Shown here piece by piece: positions 42,218 through 51,437 of a DNA stretch of 64,000 bases. The notes under the pieces were generated by a model that saw only the letters and a list, made by a program, of their open reading frames with translations, ran no database searches and had not been told where the DNA came from. The number at the start of each line of letters is the position of its first letter. Within the stretch, counting starts at the first letter, position 1. Position numbers and translations under genes: made by a program. The stretch comes from Bradyrhizobium sp. CB82 (GTDB lineage: Bacteria > Pseudomonadota > Alphaproteobacteria > Rhizobiales > Xanthobacteraceae). The DNA lies in contig NZ_CP121650.1 of the NCBI RefSeq assembly GCF_029714405.1, positions 1,865,001 through 1,929,000 on the forward strand, written 5' to 3'.

Positions 42218-42919
42218 TTAGACGACGACGGTCGTCGGCGTCCGCAGCCACGCTTCATGGGTGATTGCCACCATCGACGGCACGTCGATGATGCCGATGC
42301 TGCCCCAGGTGAACATCGCATAGCCGGGCTTGGTGCCGTCGATGCCTGACGGCACGGACGTGTCGAGCTGATGCGCCAGCCAGCTGATGGTGCCGTAGCC
42401 GCACAGGCTGACGCAGTGGTCCTCGTTGTTGTCCTGCGTGTAGCCGGTGGCGACCCACCCGGTCTTGAAATTGTTCGCGCTGCAGGTGGTCTCGAGCTGG
42501 TCGGCGGCGACGCCGATCTTGACCGGCCCGTGAACCAGCGCGCTCTTCAGCACCGCCGGGTTGGTCCAGTCGACCGTAGTGTGCGAGCCGTCGTCATAGG
42601 TGTGGTCGCTCTGGCTGAAGCCTTCCTTCTGCATCCACTTCAGCACGCTAATGAGGGTCGCGCCTTCGTAGACGCCGTGGGCCTTTGCCCATGTCTCCAC
42701 CTCGGCGTCGCTGATGAAGATCTCCGGCTTATGACAGGCCTTGGCAAAGGCCTCTTCGGCGGTCACGCAGTCGCCGTGGACGTCGTTGTGCCAGATCGAA
42801 AGTTGTTTGGGGAAGAACAGATGATGGGCCGGGACCTGAGCCAGCGCCACATGCGGCATCGCTGCTGCCAGTTCGTGTCGCGGGCTCGGAATTGCACCAC
42901 GCTTCACTGCCATTGCCAT
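42218..42919 (-). CDS. Possible papain-fold cysteine peptidase-like protein
   Basis: A 233-residue protein. SIWHNDVHGDCVTAEEAFAK contains a candidate nucleophile Cys at a helix start; 120 residues on, NNEDHCVSLCGYGTISWLAH gives a candidate catalytic His in a strand, with GYAMFTWGSIGIIDVPSMVA after it. Cys-helix, His-strand and Asn/Gln ahead are the papain-like order, but no named family was recognised and there is no signal peptide. It may be an inactive or transglutaminase-like relative. Confidence 0.5.
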   Translation of the reverse strand: MAMAVKRGAIPSPRHELAAAMPHVALAQVPAHHLFFPKQLSIWHNDVHGDCVTAEEAFAKACHKPEIFISDAEVETWAKAHGVYEGATLISVLKWMQKEGFSQSDHTYDDGSHTTVDWTNPAVLKSALVHGPVKIGVAADQLETTCSANNFKTGWVATGYTQDNNEDHCVSLCGYGTISWLAHQLDTSVPSGIDGTKPGYAMFTWGSIGIIDVPSMVAITHEAWLRTPTTVVV

Positions 42920-43221
42920 GTCTATCACTCCTCTAAATAACCACCCCAGCAACTCGTAATTGAAATATGAAAATCGTTAGGTGAAGTAGATCACACCGGC
43001 AAGGCGGCAGATCACAGGTTCGCTTCACAAGCCTGTGTGCAATCAAAACGTGCATAACATGAACAAGTCGCGCCCGCCCCGCGCGTCAATTCCCGGGCGC
43101 GATGAAACCGCAAGCCTGGAAGGCACAACCACAACCATTCGTTGATATGCGCGACCGGCGCCTCTTTGAACCCGGCCACTCCCATGCTACCGACACGGCC
43201 AGCGGCAATCGGGCCGCGTTT

Positions 43222-43458
43222 CCAACCGATGGAGGGCGTCATGCGCAAGATCAGCGATCTCGAAAACCTCCCCAGCTTTCAGCATCACGCGTAAGCGGCG
43301 GAATTCCTTTCCCTTCCGAAACGCACGTCAAGCGAGGCAGGCGCGTCGTCCATGGCGACGTCGAGCTCACCGAAAAGCTCGGCCGCAACGATTTGTGCCC
43401 GTGCAACTCCGGACGCAGGTTTCAAGGCCTGCTGCATGCGGTCCGGGGCGTATGACGG
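43222..43458 (+). pseudogene. SEC-C-motif small gene, dead copy A
   Basis: [17 protein letters not shown] followed by TAA, then (in another frame) [38 protein letters not shown]. [14 protein letters not shown] is the zinc-binding SEC-C motif but the final CC/CH pair is replaced by LL. The same TAA sits at the same point in copy B (46244), with about 75 percent nucleotide identity by eye. Confidence 0.65.
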
Positions 43459-43644
43459 GTCGAACCGGGGTTATTATTTTTAGGGAGTAACCGCCGGGCG
43501 GCGAACGACCTTCCAACTCAGCATGTCGGAGCTTCGCGAAAACGAAAGCTCCGGCACTGCAAGTTGCTCGATCCAAGTGCCTTTGGGCAACTGCCCTAAG
43601 CGGCGCAAAGGCAGGCGCATGGCTTTAAAATATGGATGGAGAAC

Positions 43645-44505
43645 TCAATACTTTGCAACGACGGGGCCACCAAACTGGTACGCCAGTCCTATCATTCCAA
43701 TGTGCGTATTGAGTTTCAGATTCGTGGCTACCGTTACAACTGAAACACCGGGCGATACGAGCGACAGTGAATTGCTCCACGTTCCGAAGTCCGAGTAACG
43801 ATACTCAGCTCGAAGCATCCAGTTTGCGAAGATTTTCGCGTCGATGCCGACTCCGGCCGTCCAGCCCGTTCGCGTGGAACTGTTCGTCGCCGTCGCAGCA
43901 GCGGGGATTGCAGTTGGTCCGCAAAGCGGATCAGTCAGGCTGGTTTCGCAGGTGATGGAGTTGGAGAACTTCTGGAAGGCAATACCGCCAGTCCCATAGA
44001 GCAGCACATTGGGAGTGACCAGATATCCGAGCCGACCCCGCACATTCGCATCCCATTGAGCTCTTACACTCGATACATCGGCTCCCGGTCCCGGGACACC
44101 CAAAATGCAAGTGACCGTGCAGCCGGGCGCCCCCACGGTCGTAACGGTTCTGTCAAAATACGCGGCATCGACGACAACGCCTGCAACCCACTGAGGCGCG
44201 AACTGATAGTCGTATCCGGCAAAGCCCCCAAAGCGACCGCCTGAGGGGCTAAAGCGTCTCGGCGAACTACCGTCCACCGTTGGGGGAGGAATGACAAAGC
44301 CCGGCGCGACAACGCCGATCGACGTCGTCGTCCAATTGGCGTTGGCCTGCTCGCCGCCGAGCGAGGCTCCAACATAAAAGCCTGTCCAAGTCGAAGCGAC
44401 TGCTTCGGGTGCTTGGTACCGAGGCGCTTTCACCGCCATATCGGCAGCGGATGCGCCCATTGCGCTGGCCGCGAGAACGGACACCGCCAAAGCAAGTTTT
44501 TTCAT
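43645..44505 (-). CDS. Omp25/RopB-type outer-membrane beta-barrel protein
   Basis: A 286-residue precursor: signal peptide MKKLALAVSVLAASAMGASA, then TWTGFYVGASLGGEQANANW, the usual first strand of these 8-stranded barrels, GGFAGYDYQFAPQWVAGVVV, GRLGYLVTPNVLLYGTGGIA and WMLRAEYRYSDFGTWSNSLS, ending GGPVVAKY. It carries a longer extracellular loop with two Cys pairs (CTVTC; CETSLTDPLC). Start at 44505 preferred over one four codons upstream. Monocistronic and immediately outside the SEC-C copy A. Confidence 0.85.
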   Translation of the reverse strand: MKKLALAVSVLAASAMGASAADMAVKAPRYQAPEAVASTWTGFYVGASLGGEQANANWTTTSIGVVAPGFVIPPPTVDGSSPRRFSPSGGRFGGFAGYDYQFAPQWVAGVVVDAAYFDRTVTTVGAPGCTVTCILGVPGPGADVSSVRAQWDANVRGRLGYLVTPNVLLYGTGGIAFQKFSNSITCETSLTDPLCGPTAIPAAATATNSSTRTGWTAGVGIDAKIFANWMLRAEYRYSDFGTWSNSLSLVSPGVSVVTVATNLKLNTHIGMIGLAYQFGGPVVAKY

Positions 44506-44855
44506 GAAAAGCCCCAAGCATTCGCCGAACGAACCAAAGCTTAAACCGGTTCTTTGCTCTCAGATGTAACGTTCAAGCCACAGTCGAAGCATTTCGGCCG
44601 CCGGTTGCGCTCCTTGGAACGCGTCCTCCGACGGACGTCCATCGCCTGACGATCGGTATCATGGTATTGGTAGCCGAGTGAGGGCGACGGGAAAGCTACA
44701 GGATGATGCGATTTGCGGCACGTGGTCGAACGGCAAGACCGGGGGTCAGGCTTGAGTGGCTATTCTGGAGCAGCCTAAAAGTCAGTTTCCAGAAAGCGCG
44801 GCGGCGCCTCGCATGGAACGATCCCCGACGGCTACTTGAGCGTCATTCGATCACA
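44506..44855. other. Promoter region of the Omp gene; no gene seen
   Basis: A plus-strand frame (44703-45098) runs antisense into the acetyltransferase gene and looks like a shadow. No RNA gene recognised. Confidence 0.4.
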
Positions 44856-45926
44856 TCAACTGGCCGCTTTTGCAAAAACGCCCCTTGCCTTGCAAAAGAC
44901 CTGCCTTGCTGCGTGATACCACCACCCCATTCTTTCGAAAACAAATCTGGCTTCTGTTTTCGAAAGGTGAAGTATCTTCTCGTTGACAAAAATTTTGTGC
45001 GGACTTCTGGGGGCGCCATTTCTTTCAACAGCAATAACTTCTGCATCATAAGTCAGGCCATGCAATTCTGCGAAGATCATGGCTTCGATGATCAGTAGAT
45101 CTATGCAATATTTTTTATATTTATCATCGCCACTAAATTTCGTGCTTTGCGGGTGATATTTTCTACTTGCCAACCATGCATAGATCGCTCCTGAATCAAA
45201 CAGGAAAGCGGCGGCGGCTTCCATGCCGTCCTTATCTTTTACCGCAAGCGTGAAAGCTTTCTGACGACGAACACTGTTCTCGATGAGTGTCTCTGCAACG
45301 CTTAGCGGGGCATAGCTCTGCTCGCCATTACTAATAAGATTGCTCTCGTAAAACCTGCAAAAGTCAGACGCCGAGATACTTTCTATTTTTGCTTGTCTTG
45401 CTGTTTTTTTATATCTAGCTCTTCCGTCTTTCGAAATGGTTTTCAGTACGTTGTCTCTGGCTTGCGCATACGCATCAACACGCTCATAATTTTGTTTGCT
45501 GGGTGGACGGATGTATTTTGGCATTTCGATGCATTCAAACCCAGCTTTGATGAACGCGTCGCGAATGATGCCTGAATCGTTATCCAGAATGAATTGGCAA
45601 TAACCAATCGATCCAGGAAGCTGCTTTATAATATCGGTAATCGCGCCTCGCTTCTCTTCATCACTTATGTGTTTGTCGAGAAAGACGAATGAGCTGAGGC
45701 GTCTCCAGTTATCTGAACTTGTTATCCTCGGAAAAATGCCCATTATGTTTGTTTGGCAATATGGAAAAGCGCATATTAGCTTGCCGGCTTTATTAAATGC
45801 TTTGGCTACACGGAGCTTCTTCCCGTACGCGATATCTACGAACCAGGGCTGGGAAAAGATCGATATCTCGTCCAGGTGCACGCCCGCGATCCAATCACAC
45901 TTGCTCCGATTCTTCGGCGCGAGCAT
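44856..45926 (-). CDS. FemAB/BioF2-like GNAT acetyltransferase, AT-rich
   Basis: About 356 residues. The middle holds DNVLKTISKDGRARYKKTAR, QAKIESISASDFCRFYESNL and the C-terminal GNAT domain region KAFTLAVKDKDGMEAAAAFL, FDSGAIYAWLASRKYHPQST, IEAMIFAELHGLTYDAEVIA. This is the two-GNAT plan of proteins that transfer acyl or aminoacyl groups (FemX, polysaccharide-modifying BioF2 types). Base composition is clearly richer in A and T than the surroundings, suggesting recent transfer. The start is uncertain (45926 ATG or an internal GTG); the 5' end overlaps the gene at 45895. Confidence 0.65.
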   Translation of the reverse strand: MLAPKNRSKCDWIAGVHLDEISIFSQPWFVDIAYGKKLRVAKAFNKAGKLICAFPYCQTNIMGIFPRITSSDNWRRLSSFVFLDKHISDEEKRGAITDIIKQLPGSIGYCQFILDNDSGIIRDAFIKAGFECIEMPKYIRPPSKQNYERVDAYAQARDNVLKTISKDGRARYKKTARQAKIESISASDFCRFYESNLISNGEQSYAPLSVAETLIENSVRRQKAFTLAVKDKDGMEAAAAFLFDSGAIYAWLASRKYHPQSTKFSGDDKYKKYCIDLLIIEAMIFAELHGLTYDAEVIAVERNGAPRSPHKIFVNEKILHLSKTEARFVFERMGWWYHAARQVFCKARGVFAKAAS

Positions 45927-46128
45927 CGCCGTCAAAAGCCTGCCCCTCCAATTTTCGAGCGCGATGCTCAATATCGTCCAGCGTTTGATCGTCCAGTCCA
46001 TTGGCATGCTCGAACTCGGCCGCCATTTCGCGGACCAGGCCAAGCAGCTCCGTCACGTTCTTGTTCTTCAGATCGTCACGATTAGCCCGCCGAGGCCCCG
46101 GTGGTTTGTTCAGAGTATTCGGGAGCAA
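45895..46128 (-). CDS. Small helical protein upstream of acetyltransferase
   Basis: A 77-residue protein: KNKNVTELLGLVREMAAEFE, HANGLDDQTLDDIEHRARKL, EGQAFDGDARAEESEQV. Wholly helical, acidic. It overlaps the acetyltransferase 5' end by about 30 bases on the same strand, suggesting coupled translation or a wrong start for one of them. Function unknown. Confidence 0.5.
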   Translation of the reverse strand: MLPNTLNKPPGPRRANRDDLKNKNVTELLGLVREMAAEFEHANGLDDQTLDDIEHRARKLEGQAFDGDARAEESEQV

Positions 46129-46243
46129 CGCAAAAGTGAGTGCGCAGAAGGATTACCCAAATCGAAAAGCCGCTCCGGACTCCAACATATTCGCCGACTT
46201 ACACGGCCTAGCTGAGCGCCGCAGCAGTCGACTCGCGTTCTTA

Positions 46244-46463
46244 AAACCAGTGGAGGGCGCCATGCGCGGGGATCGCGATCTCGAAAACTTTCCCTGCTTT
46301 CAGCATCACGCGTAAGCAGCGGAAGTTCTTCGCAAGCGCGGACGGCGCGTCATTCACGGCGACGTCGAGCTGAGCGAAAAGCCCCGTCGCAACGACCTCT
46401 GCGCCTGCGGCTCGGAACGCAGGCTTCAAAACCTGCTGCATGAAATCCGGCGCTTGTGACGGC
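46244..46463 (+). pseudogene. SEC-C-motif small gene, dead copy B
   Basis: MRGDRDLENFPCFQHHA, TAA, then in the same frame AAEVLRKRGRRVIHGDVELS, EKPRRNDLCACGSERRLQNL, LHEIRRL. Only the TAA separates the two halves, so this copy would be a 65-codon gene with one nonsense codon. The SEC-C zinc site is also incomplete (CxC present, later Cys/His missing). Shares ancestry with copy A at 43222; together they bracket 2.8 kb. Confidence 0.65.
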
Positions 46464-46566
46464 ACAAACCCGAACCATTGCTTTCAGGGGGTAGCTGCGT
46501 GCGGTGCGGTGATCTCTCTCTCAACGCGTCATTCCGGGGCGCCGCGAAAGCGGCGCGTCCCGGATT
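46464..46566. repeat. Dispersed palindromic repeat type (ATTCCGGGGCG)
   Basis: CATTCCGGGGCGCC...GCGTCCCGGATTC: a palindromic unit of the kind scattered between genes in Bradyrhizobium and Rhodopseudomonas, related to the one at 56461. No gene here. Confidence 0.5.
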
Positions 46567-46609
46567 CATTGCGCACTTCGTTCCGCAACGGATGCCAGCG
46601 CTGCAAACC

Positions 46610-49534
46610 CTATCTCTTCTTCCACCCGCCCCGTCGCCCAGGCGCCCCACCGGTCGACTTCGGCGCGGGCCCGAACTCCGGGCCAGACTGCCGCGAGTCG
46701 GTTGGCAGGATGATCCTGCTAGCTCCGCCGAACGGTTTTGACGGCAGCGCGCGGTTCGCGCGGTAGGGCAGCGACTCCGGGCCGTGCATCTCGTCGAGAT
46801 GCGGCTTGTGGACCTTTGAGCCGCTGCCGCCGCTGGCCTTCAGCGCGGAGGTCACGGTCTTTTTCTTCATCGCGCTGACCGGCAAGTTGGCGGCGTCGCC
46901 GTATTTCCGGGTGCCGGCATAAGCGCCGGCCTTGCCCTGCACGATGCGCTGTTTGGCGGTGGGGTCGTCGACCACCGCGAGTTCGGTGGCGCGCAGGCGC
47001 TTGACCTCGTCGCGCAGACGGGCGGCTTCCTCGAAGTTCAAATCGGCGGCGGCTTCGCGCATCCGCGTCTCGAGGTCGGCGAGCACGGCTTCGAAGTTGT
47101 GGCCGATCGAGATGACGTCGTCGGTCATGTCGTGGCCACCGACCTCCACCAGCACGTGATCGCGCTCGTAGACGGAGTTGAGGATGTCGCCGATCTGCTT
47201 CTTCACGCTCTCCGGCGTGATGCCGTTGGCGCTATTGTACTCGACCTGCTTTTCGCGGCGTCGGTTGGTCTCGGCGATCGCGCGCTCCATCGAGCCGGTC
47301 ATGCTGTCGGCATAGAGAATCACCTTGCCGTCGACGTTGCGCGCGGCGCGGCCGATGGTCTGGATCAGCGAGGTCTCGCTGCGCAGAAAGCCTTCCTTGT
47401 CGGCATCGAGGATCGCGACCAGCGCGCATTCGGGAATGTCGAGGCCCTCGCGCAAGAGGTTGATACCGACCAGCGCGTCGAAGGCACCGAGCCTGAGGTC
47501 GCGGATGATTTCGATGCGCTCGATGGTATCGATATCGCTGTGCATGTAGCGCACGCGAATGCCCTGCTCGTGCAGATATTCGGTGAGGTCCTCGGCCATG
47601 CGCTTGGTCAGCACCGTGATCAGCGAGCGATAGCCGGCCTGTGCGGTGGCGCGCACCTCGCCGACGAGGTCGTCGACCTGGGTGCGGGCGGGACGGATGT
47701 CGACGGGCGGATCAATAAGGCCGGTGGGGCGGATCACCTGCTCGACGAACACGCCGCCGCTCTCGTTGAGCTCCCAGCCGCCGGGCGTCGCTGATACCGC
47801 GATGGTCTGCGGCCGCATCATGTCCCATTCTTCGAACCGCAGCGGGCGGTTGTCCATGCAGGAGGGCAGGCGGAAGCCGTATTCGGCGAGCGTTGCCTTG
47901 CGGCGGAAGTCGCCACGGAACATCGCGCCGATCTGCGGGATCGTGACATGGCTTTCGTCGGCGAAGATCAGCGCGTTGTCGGGCACGTATTCGAACAGCG
48001 TCGGCGGCGGCTCGCCGGGGCGGCGTCCCGTGAGATAGCGCGAATAGTTCTCGATGCCGGCGCAGCTTCCCGTCGCCTCCATCATCTCGAGATCGAAGGT
48101 CGTGCGCTGCTCCAGCCGCTGCGCTTCCAGCAGGCGGCCCTGGTCGTGGAGCTGGTCGAGCCGCTGTTTCAATTCGAACTTGATCGACTTGATCGCCTGC
48201 ACCAGGGTCGGGCGCGGCGTCACATAGTGCGAGTTGGCGTAGATCTTGATGAATTCGAGCTCGTCCTGCTTGTGGCCGGTGAGCGGATCGAACTCCTCGA
48301 TATTCTCCACAGTGTCGCCGAACAGATTCACGCGCCAGGCGCGGTCCTCATAGTGCGCCGGGAAGATGTCGATCACGTCTCCTCGAACGCGAAATGTGCC
48401 GCGGGTGAAATCGGCCTGCGTGCGCTTGTATTGCAGCGCGACGAGGTCGGCGATGAGCTGGCGCTGGTCGATGCGCTCGCCCTTCTTCAGCGCGAAGGTC
48501 ATGGCGGTATAGGTCTCGACCGAGCCGATACCGTAGATGCAGGAGACCGAAGCGACGATGATGACGTCGTCGCGTTCGAGCAGCGCGCGCGTCGCCGAGT
48601 GGCGCATGCGGTCGATCTGCTCGTTGATCGACGAATCCTTCTCGATATAGGTGTCGGTGCGCGGGACGTAGGCTTCCGGCTGGTAATAGTCATAATACGA
48701 GACGAAATACTCGACCGCGTTGTCGGGAAAGAAATTCTTGAACTCGCCATAGAGCTGCGCGGCGAGCGTCTTGTTCGGCGCGAGGATCAGGGCAGGGCGC
48801 TGCGTCGCCTCGATCACCTTGGCCATCGTGTAGGTCTTGCCCGAGCCGGTGACGCCGAGCAGGACTTGGCTGCGGTCGTTGCGCTCGACGCCTTCGACGA
48901 GTTCGGCGATCGCGGTCGGCTGGTCGCCCTTGGGCTGGTATTCCGACTTGATCTCGAAGCGCACGCCGCCTTCGGACTTTTCCGGGCGCGGCGGCCGATG
49001 CGGCGTCCACACCCGCATCGAGCCGTCGTCCTTGCGGAACTCCGGCCGGCCCTCGCGGATCAGCGCCTCCAGCGCGTCCGCGGTCGCCTTGACGCCGAGC
49101 GCCTCCATCTTGCTGCGTGGTGGGCGGGCGAGAGCTTCGGCATCGTCCTCTTCCGTCGGCAGCCCGAGCTGCCGCGCCAGTTCCGGATCGAGGAACGGCA
49201 CGGTGGCGGCAGTGCCGTAATTGGCCTGCGGGGCCTCTTCCAGCGCACCAGCCTCCGGGGAGCGGGGCGAGCCACGAGTCGAATCCTGCGGAAAATCCTT
49301 CGGCGTCGAGGCCCGCGCGCGATGTGCGGCGGCCTCGCCGCCGGCGCGGCGGTCACGCGAATTGTCTGGTGGCGGCTGCAAGCCGGTGCCTGATCCAAGC
49401 CCCGCGTCGCCGCGATTGATCGCGGGATTGAGCAGTTCGGCCAATGCCGGCGCGATCGGCTGCACGTCGGGCCGATGTGCTTTGGATTTCGGGGTTTTGA
49501 CGGATTTTTCGGGAGGAGCAGGTTTCTTCGCCAT
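46610..49534 (-). CDS. uvrB: Excinuclease ABC subunit B (UvrB)
   Basis: A 974-residue UvrB, the damage-verifying helicase-like subunit of nucleotide excision repair acting with UvrA and UvrC. Walker A GVTGSGKT at about 227-234; the Tyr-rich beta-hairpin [20 protein letters not shown] at about 280-300; DEAD-type [28 protein letters not shown] (motif VI); C-terminal UVR domain [32 protein letters not shown]. Residues 1-185 (Pro/Ala-rich) and the last 95 ([20 protein letters not shown]) are extensions absent from the 673-residue E. coli protein but usual in length for this group. Single gene. Confidence 0.96.
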   Translation of the reverse strand: MAKKPAPPEKSVKTPKSKAHRPDVQPIAPALAELLNPAINRGDAGLGSGTGLQPPPDNSRDRRAGGEAAAHRARASTPKDFPQDSTRGSPRSPEAGALEEAPQANYGTAATVPFLDPELARQLGLPTEEDDAEALARPPRSKMEALGVKATADALEALIREGRPEFRKDDGSMRVWTPHRPPRPEKSEGGVRFEIKSEYQPKGDQPTAIAELVEGVERNDRSQVLLGVTGSGKTYTMAKVIEATQRPALILAPNKTLAAQLYGEFKNFFPDNAVEYFVSYYDYYQPEAYVPRTDTYIEKDSSINEQIDRMRHSATRALLERDDVIIVASVSCIYGIGSVETYTAMTFALKKGERIDQRQLIADLVALQYKRTQADFTRGTFRVRGDVIDIFPAHYEDRAWRVNLFGDTVENIEEFDPLTGHKQDELEFIKIYANSHYVTPRPTLVQAIKSIKFELKQRLDQLHDQGRLLEAQRLEQRTTFDLEMMEATGSCAGIENYSRYLTGRRPGEPPPTLFEYVPDNALIFADESHVTIPQIGAMFRGDFRRKATLAEYGFRLPSCMDNRPLRFEEWDMMRPQTIAVSATPGGWELNESGGVFVEQVIRPTGLIDPPVDIRPARTQVDDLVGEVRATAQAGYRSLITVLTKRMAEDLTEYLHEQGIRVRYMHSDIDTIERIEIIRDLRLGAFDALVGINLLREGLDIPECALVAILDADKEGFLRSETSLIQTIGRAARNVDGKVILYADSMTGSMERAIAETNRRREKQVEYNSANGITPESVKKQIGDILNSVYERDHVLVEVGGHDMTDDVISIGHNFEAVLADLETRMREAAADLNFEEAARLRDEVKRLRATELAVVDDPTAKQRIVQGKAGAYAGTRKYGDAANLPVSAMKKKTVTSALKASGGSGSKVHKPHLDEMHGPESLPYRANRALPSKPFGGASRIILPTDSRQSGPEFGPAPKSTGGAPGRRGGWKKR

Positions 49535-49621
49535 CCCCCGAATATGGGACGAGTCCGCCCCTCAGGAAAGGGCGAAGGCCTTCGCTCATAGCGGCCTGCT
49601 GACAGCAGGTTGGCAGCAGGC

Positions 49622-49852
49622 TCACGCGGCCGGCAGCGACCCGTCTCCTTGGACGGCCGCCCGCGGCTTGAGGACGTCGAGATGGATCCCACCGCAATGG
49701 GTGCAACGCATGGTCCAGTACTCGCATCCGGCCCGGCCGCCGATCACGCGAAGCACGGCGAGCTCGCCGTCACATTCCGGGCAGCTCGACCGCACCGCGC
49801 GTTCACAGGATTGGGCCAGCGGTTGCGTCTCTTCGAACTCGATCTGCGACAT
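49622..49852 (-). CDS. Small zinc-ribbon protein
   Basis: A 76-residue protein: MSQIEFEETQPLAQSCERAV, RSSCPECDGELAVLRVIGGR, AGCEYWTMRCTHCGGIHLDV. CPEC and CTHC, 24 residues apart, form a zinc ribbon. Start at 49852 preferred; upstream in-frame residues look random. Divergent from uvrB region; function unknown. Confidence 0.7.
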   Translation of the reverse strand: MSQIEFEETQPLAQSCERAVRSSCPECDGELAVLRVIGGRAGCEYWTMRCTHCGGIHLDVLKPRAAVQGDGSLPAA

Positions 49853-49907
49853 GACTTCAATCCTCCTTCTGCCACCGCGCTGTGTCAAAAGATCCTGGTC
49901 AGAAATC

Positions 49908-50129
49908 CTATTCGTCCTGCTCCGTCCGCCGGCGGAAGCGGTCGATATGGTGCTTGGCATCGGCGATCGCGGCTTCCGGGTCGGGCCAGGCGAAGCCGAC
50001 CTCCATTGCCGGAAACAGCACACCGTCGATGGCGAGCAGGCTCAAGTCGGCGCGCCGGATGCGGGCGTGCCAGAGGCCCTTGCCAGCCTCGAACGATTCG
50101 ATGTCAAAGCCGTCGTAAAGCGTCGTCAT
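49908..50129 (-). CDS. Conserved hypothetical
   Basis: A 73-residue protein: MTTLYDGFDIESFEAGKGLW, HARIRRADLSLLAIDGVLFP, AMEVGFAWPDPEAAIADAKH, HIDRFRRRTEQDE. An alpha/beta small protein with a GFAWPDPEAAIADAKxHIDRF block I have seen in rhizobia. Unknown function; same strand as the zinc-ribbon gene. Confidence 0.65.
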   Translation of the reverse strand: MTTLYDGFDIESFEAGKGLWHARIRRADLSLLAIDGVLFPAMEVGFAWPDPEAAIADAKHHIDRFRRRTEQDE

Positions 50130-50220
50130 TGCTGGTCCCCAATTTCTCGTTGGAGGGTCAGAAGACCACGTCTCGCCGAAAACGTGTGTGAAGCCGTTCA
50201 CACGGAGCCGGCCTTTTGCA

Positions 50221-51198
50221 TCAGGCGCGCGCGGCGAGGCGGCCGGTCTTGCGCGGGCGCGCTGCGGGTTCCGCAGCAGCGCGCATGATCCAGCGGCGGA
50301 ACGCGGCAAAATCGCGCTGTTCGGTCTGGAAGCTGCGATACACCAGATACCAGCGCATGCCCTTGGGCACCGAGAGATCGAACGGCGCTACCAGCCGGCC
50401 GGCGGCGAGATCGTCGTCGATATAGGGGCGGATCCCCATGGCGATGCCGAGGCCGTCGACGGCAGCCTGCAAGGCCTGGCCATAGAACTGGAACTCCGGC
50501 CCGCGTGCGCTGATGCGTGTGAGGTTTGCCGCCTTGAGCCAGATCGGCCAGTCCTCGGGTGAATGCGCGACGCGGATCAGATTCTGGCCCTTGAGATCGG
50601 CCGGCTTCTTCAGCCCGGCGGCTAGGCGGGGTACGCAGACCGGCGTGAGGTCGCCGGCAAACAGCGGCTCGGCAATGAGCCCCGGCCAGTCGCCGGTGCC
50701 GAGCTTGATGCCGCAGCTCCAGTCCTCGCCGAACGGCACCGTGGCGCCGCCGGTGGTGAAGCGTACTTCGATATCGGGTTCCTCGCTGCGAAATTCGGAG
50801 AGGCGCGGGATCAGCCAGCGCATCGCAAAGGTGTGGCCGATACCGATCGTGAGCACGCGCACGCTGGAGGGCGCCGTCACCTGCGCGGTGAGACTCGCCA
50901 GCGCGTCGAAGATCGGCGTCAGCCCGCTCTGATAGGCGCGGCCGGCTTGCGTCAGCACGAGCTTGTTGGCCTTGCGCTCGAACAGTGCGACGCCGAGGCG
51001 CTCCTCGAGCAGATGCACCATGCGGCTGACCGCGGCGGCCGAGACGTTCAGTTCGAGGCCGGCGCCGGCAAAGCTGCCGCTCCGCGCCGCCGCCTCGAAT
51101 GCCTTGATGCCATTGAGAAAGAGCAGCCGCCGCAAATGCCGTACCCTCAGGAAAACTGATGCCAGGCCAAGATAACTCAGTTTGCGCGGATGGGGCAA
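50221..51198 (-). CDS. LysR-family transcription regulator (GcvA-like)
   Basis: A 325-residue regulator. Residues about 27-85 carry the winged helix-turn-helix (NGIKAFEAAARSGSFAGAGL; ELNVSAAAVSRMVHLLEERL; GVALFERKANKLVLTQAGRA), followed by the substrate-binding domain (PDIEVRFTTGGATVPFGEDW; GLIAEPLFAGDLTPVCVPRL; YGQALQAAVDGLGIAMGIRP). The effector-domain signature and WPIWLKAA are typical of the GcvA/AmpR branch. Probably divergently regulates the TauE gene 239 bases away; ligand unknown. Confidence 0.88.
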   Translation of the reverse strand: MPHPRKLSYLGLASVFLRVRHLRRLLFLNGIKAFEAAARSGSFAGAGLELNVSAAAVSRMVHLLEERLGVALFERKANKLVLTQAGRAYQSGLTPIFDALASLTAQVTAPSSVRVLTIGIGHTFAMRWLIPRLSEFRSEEPDIEVRFTTGGATVPFGEDWSCGIKLGTGDWPGLIAEPLFAGDLTPVCVPRLAAGLKKPADLKGQNLIRVAHSPEDWPIWLKAANLTRISARGPEFQFYGQALQAAVDGLGIAMGIRPYIDDDLAAGRLVAPFDLSVPKGMRWYLVYRSFQTEQRDFAAFRRWIMRAAAEPAARPRKTGRLAARA

Positions 51199-51437
51199 GC
51201 GAGGCAGAAATATCAGCGTAATCCATGCTGATTTGTCGAGAGGCGCTGCGGCCCTTCGCCTCTTCCCGCGTGCGGGGAGAGGCCGGAATTTACGCGAAGC
51301 AAATTCAGGGTGAAGGCGAGTCTCCGCGAACTGCTACCGTGATTGTGGACGCAGCGCCTCGGCCCACCCTCTCGCCGCAAGAGCGGCAAGGGAGACGAAC
51401 AGCCTGCGCCCCTACCTGAGCCACAGGAGATCCTCTC

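Noticed and set aside
47948..49393. 481-residue frame antisense to uvrB
   Set aside because: Antisense shadow of a long GC-rich gene; composition rich in Arg, Leu and Asp with no recognisable motif.
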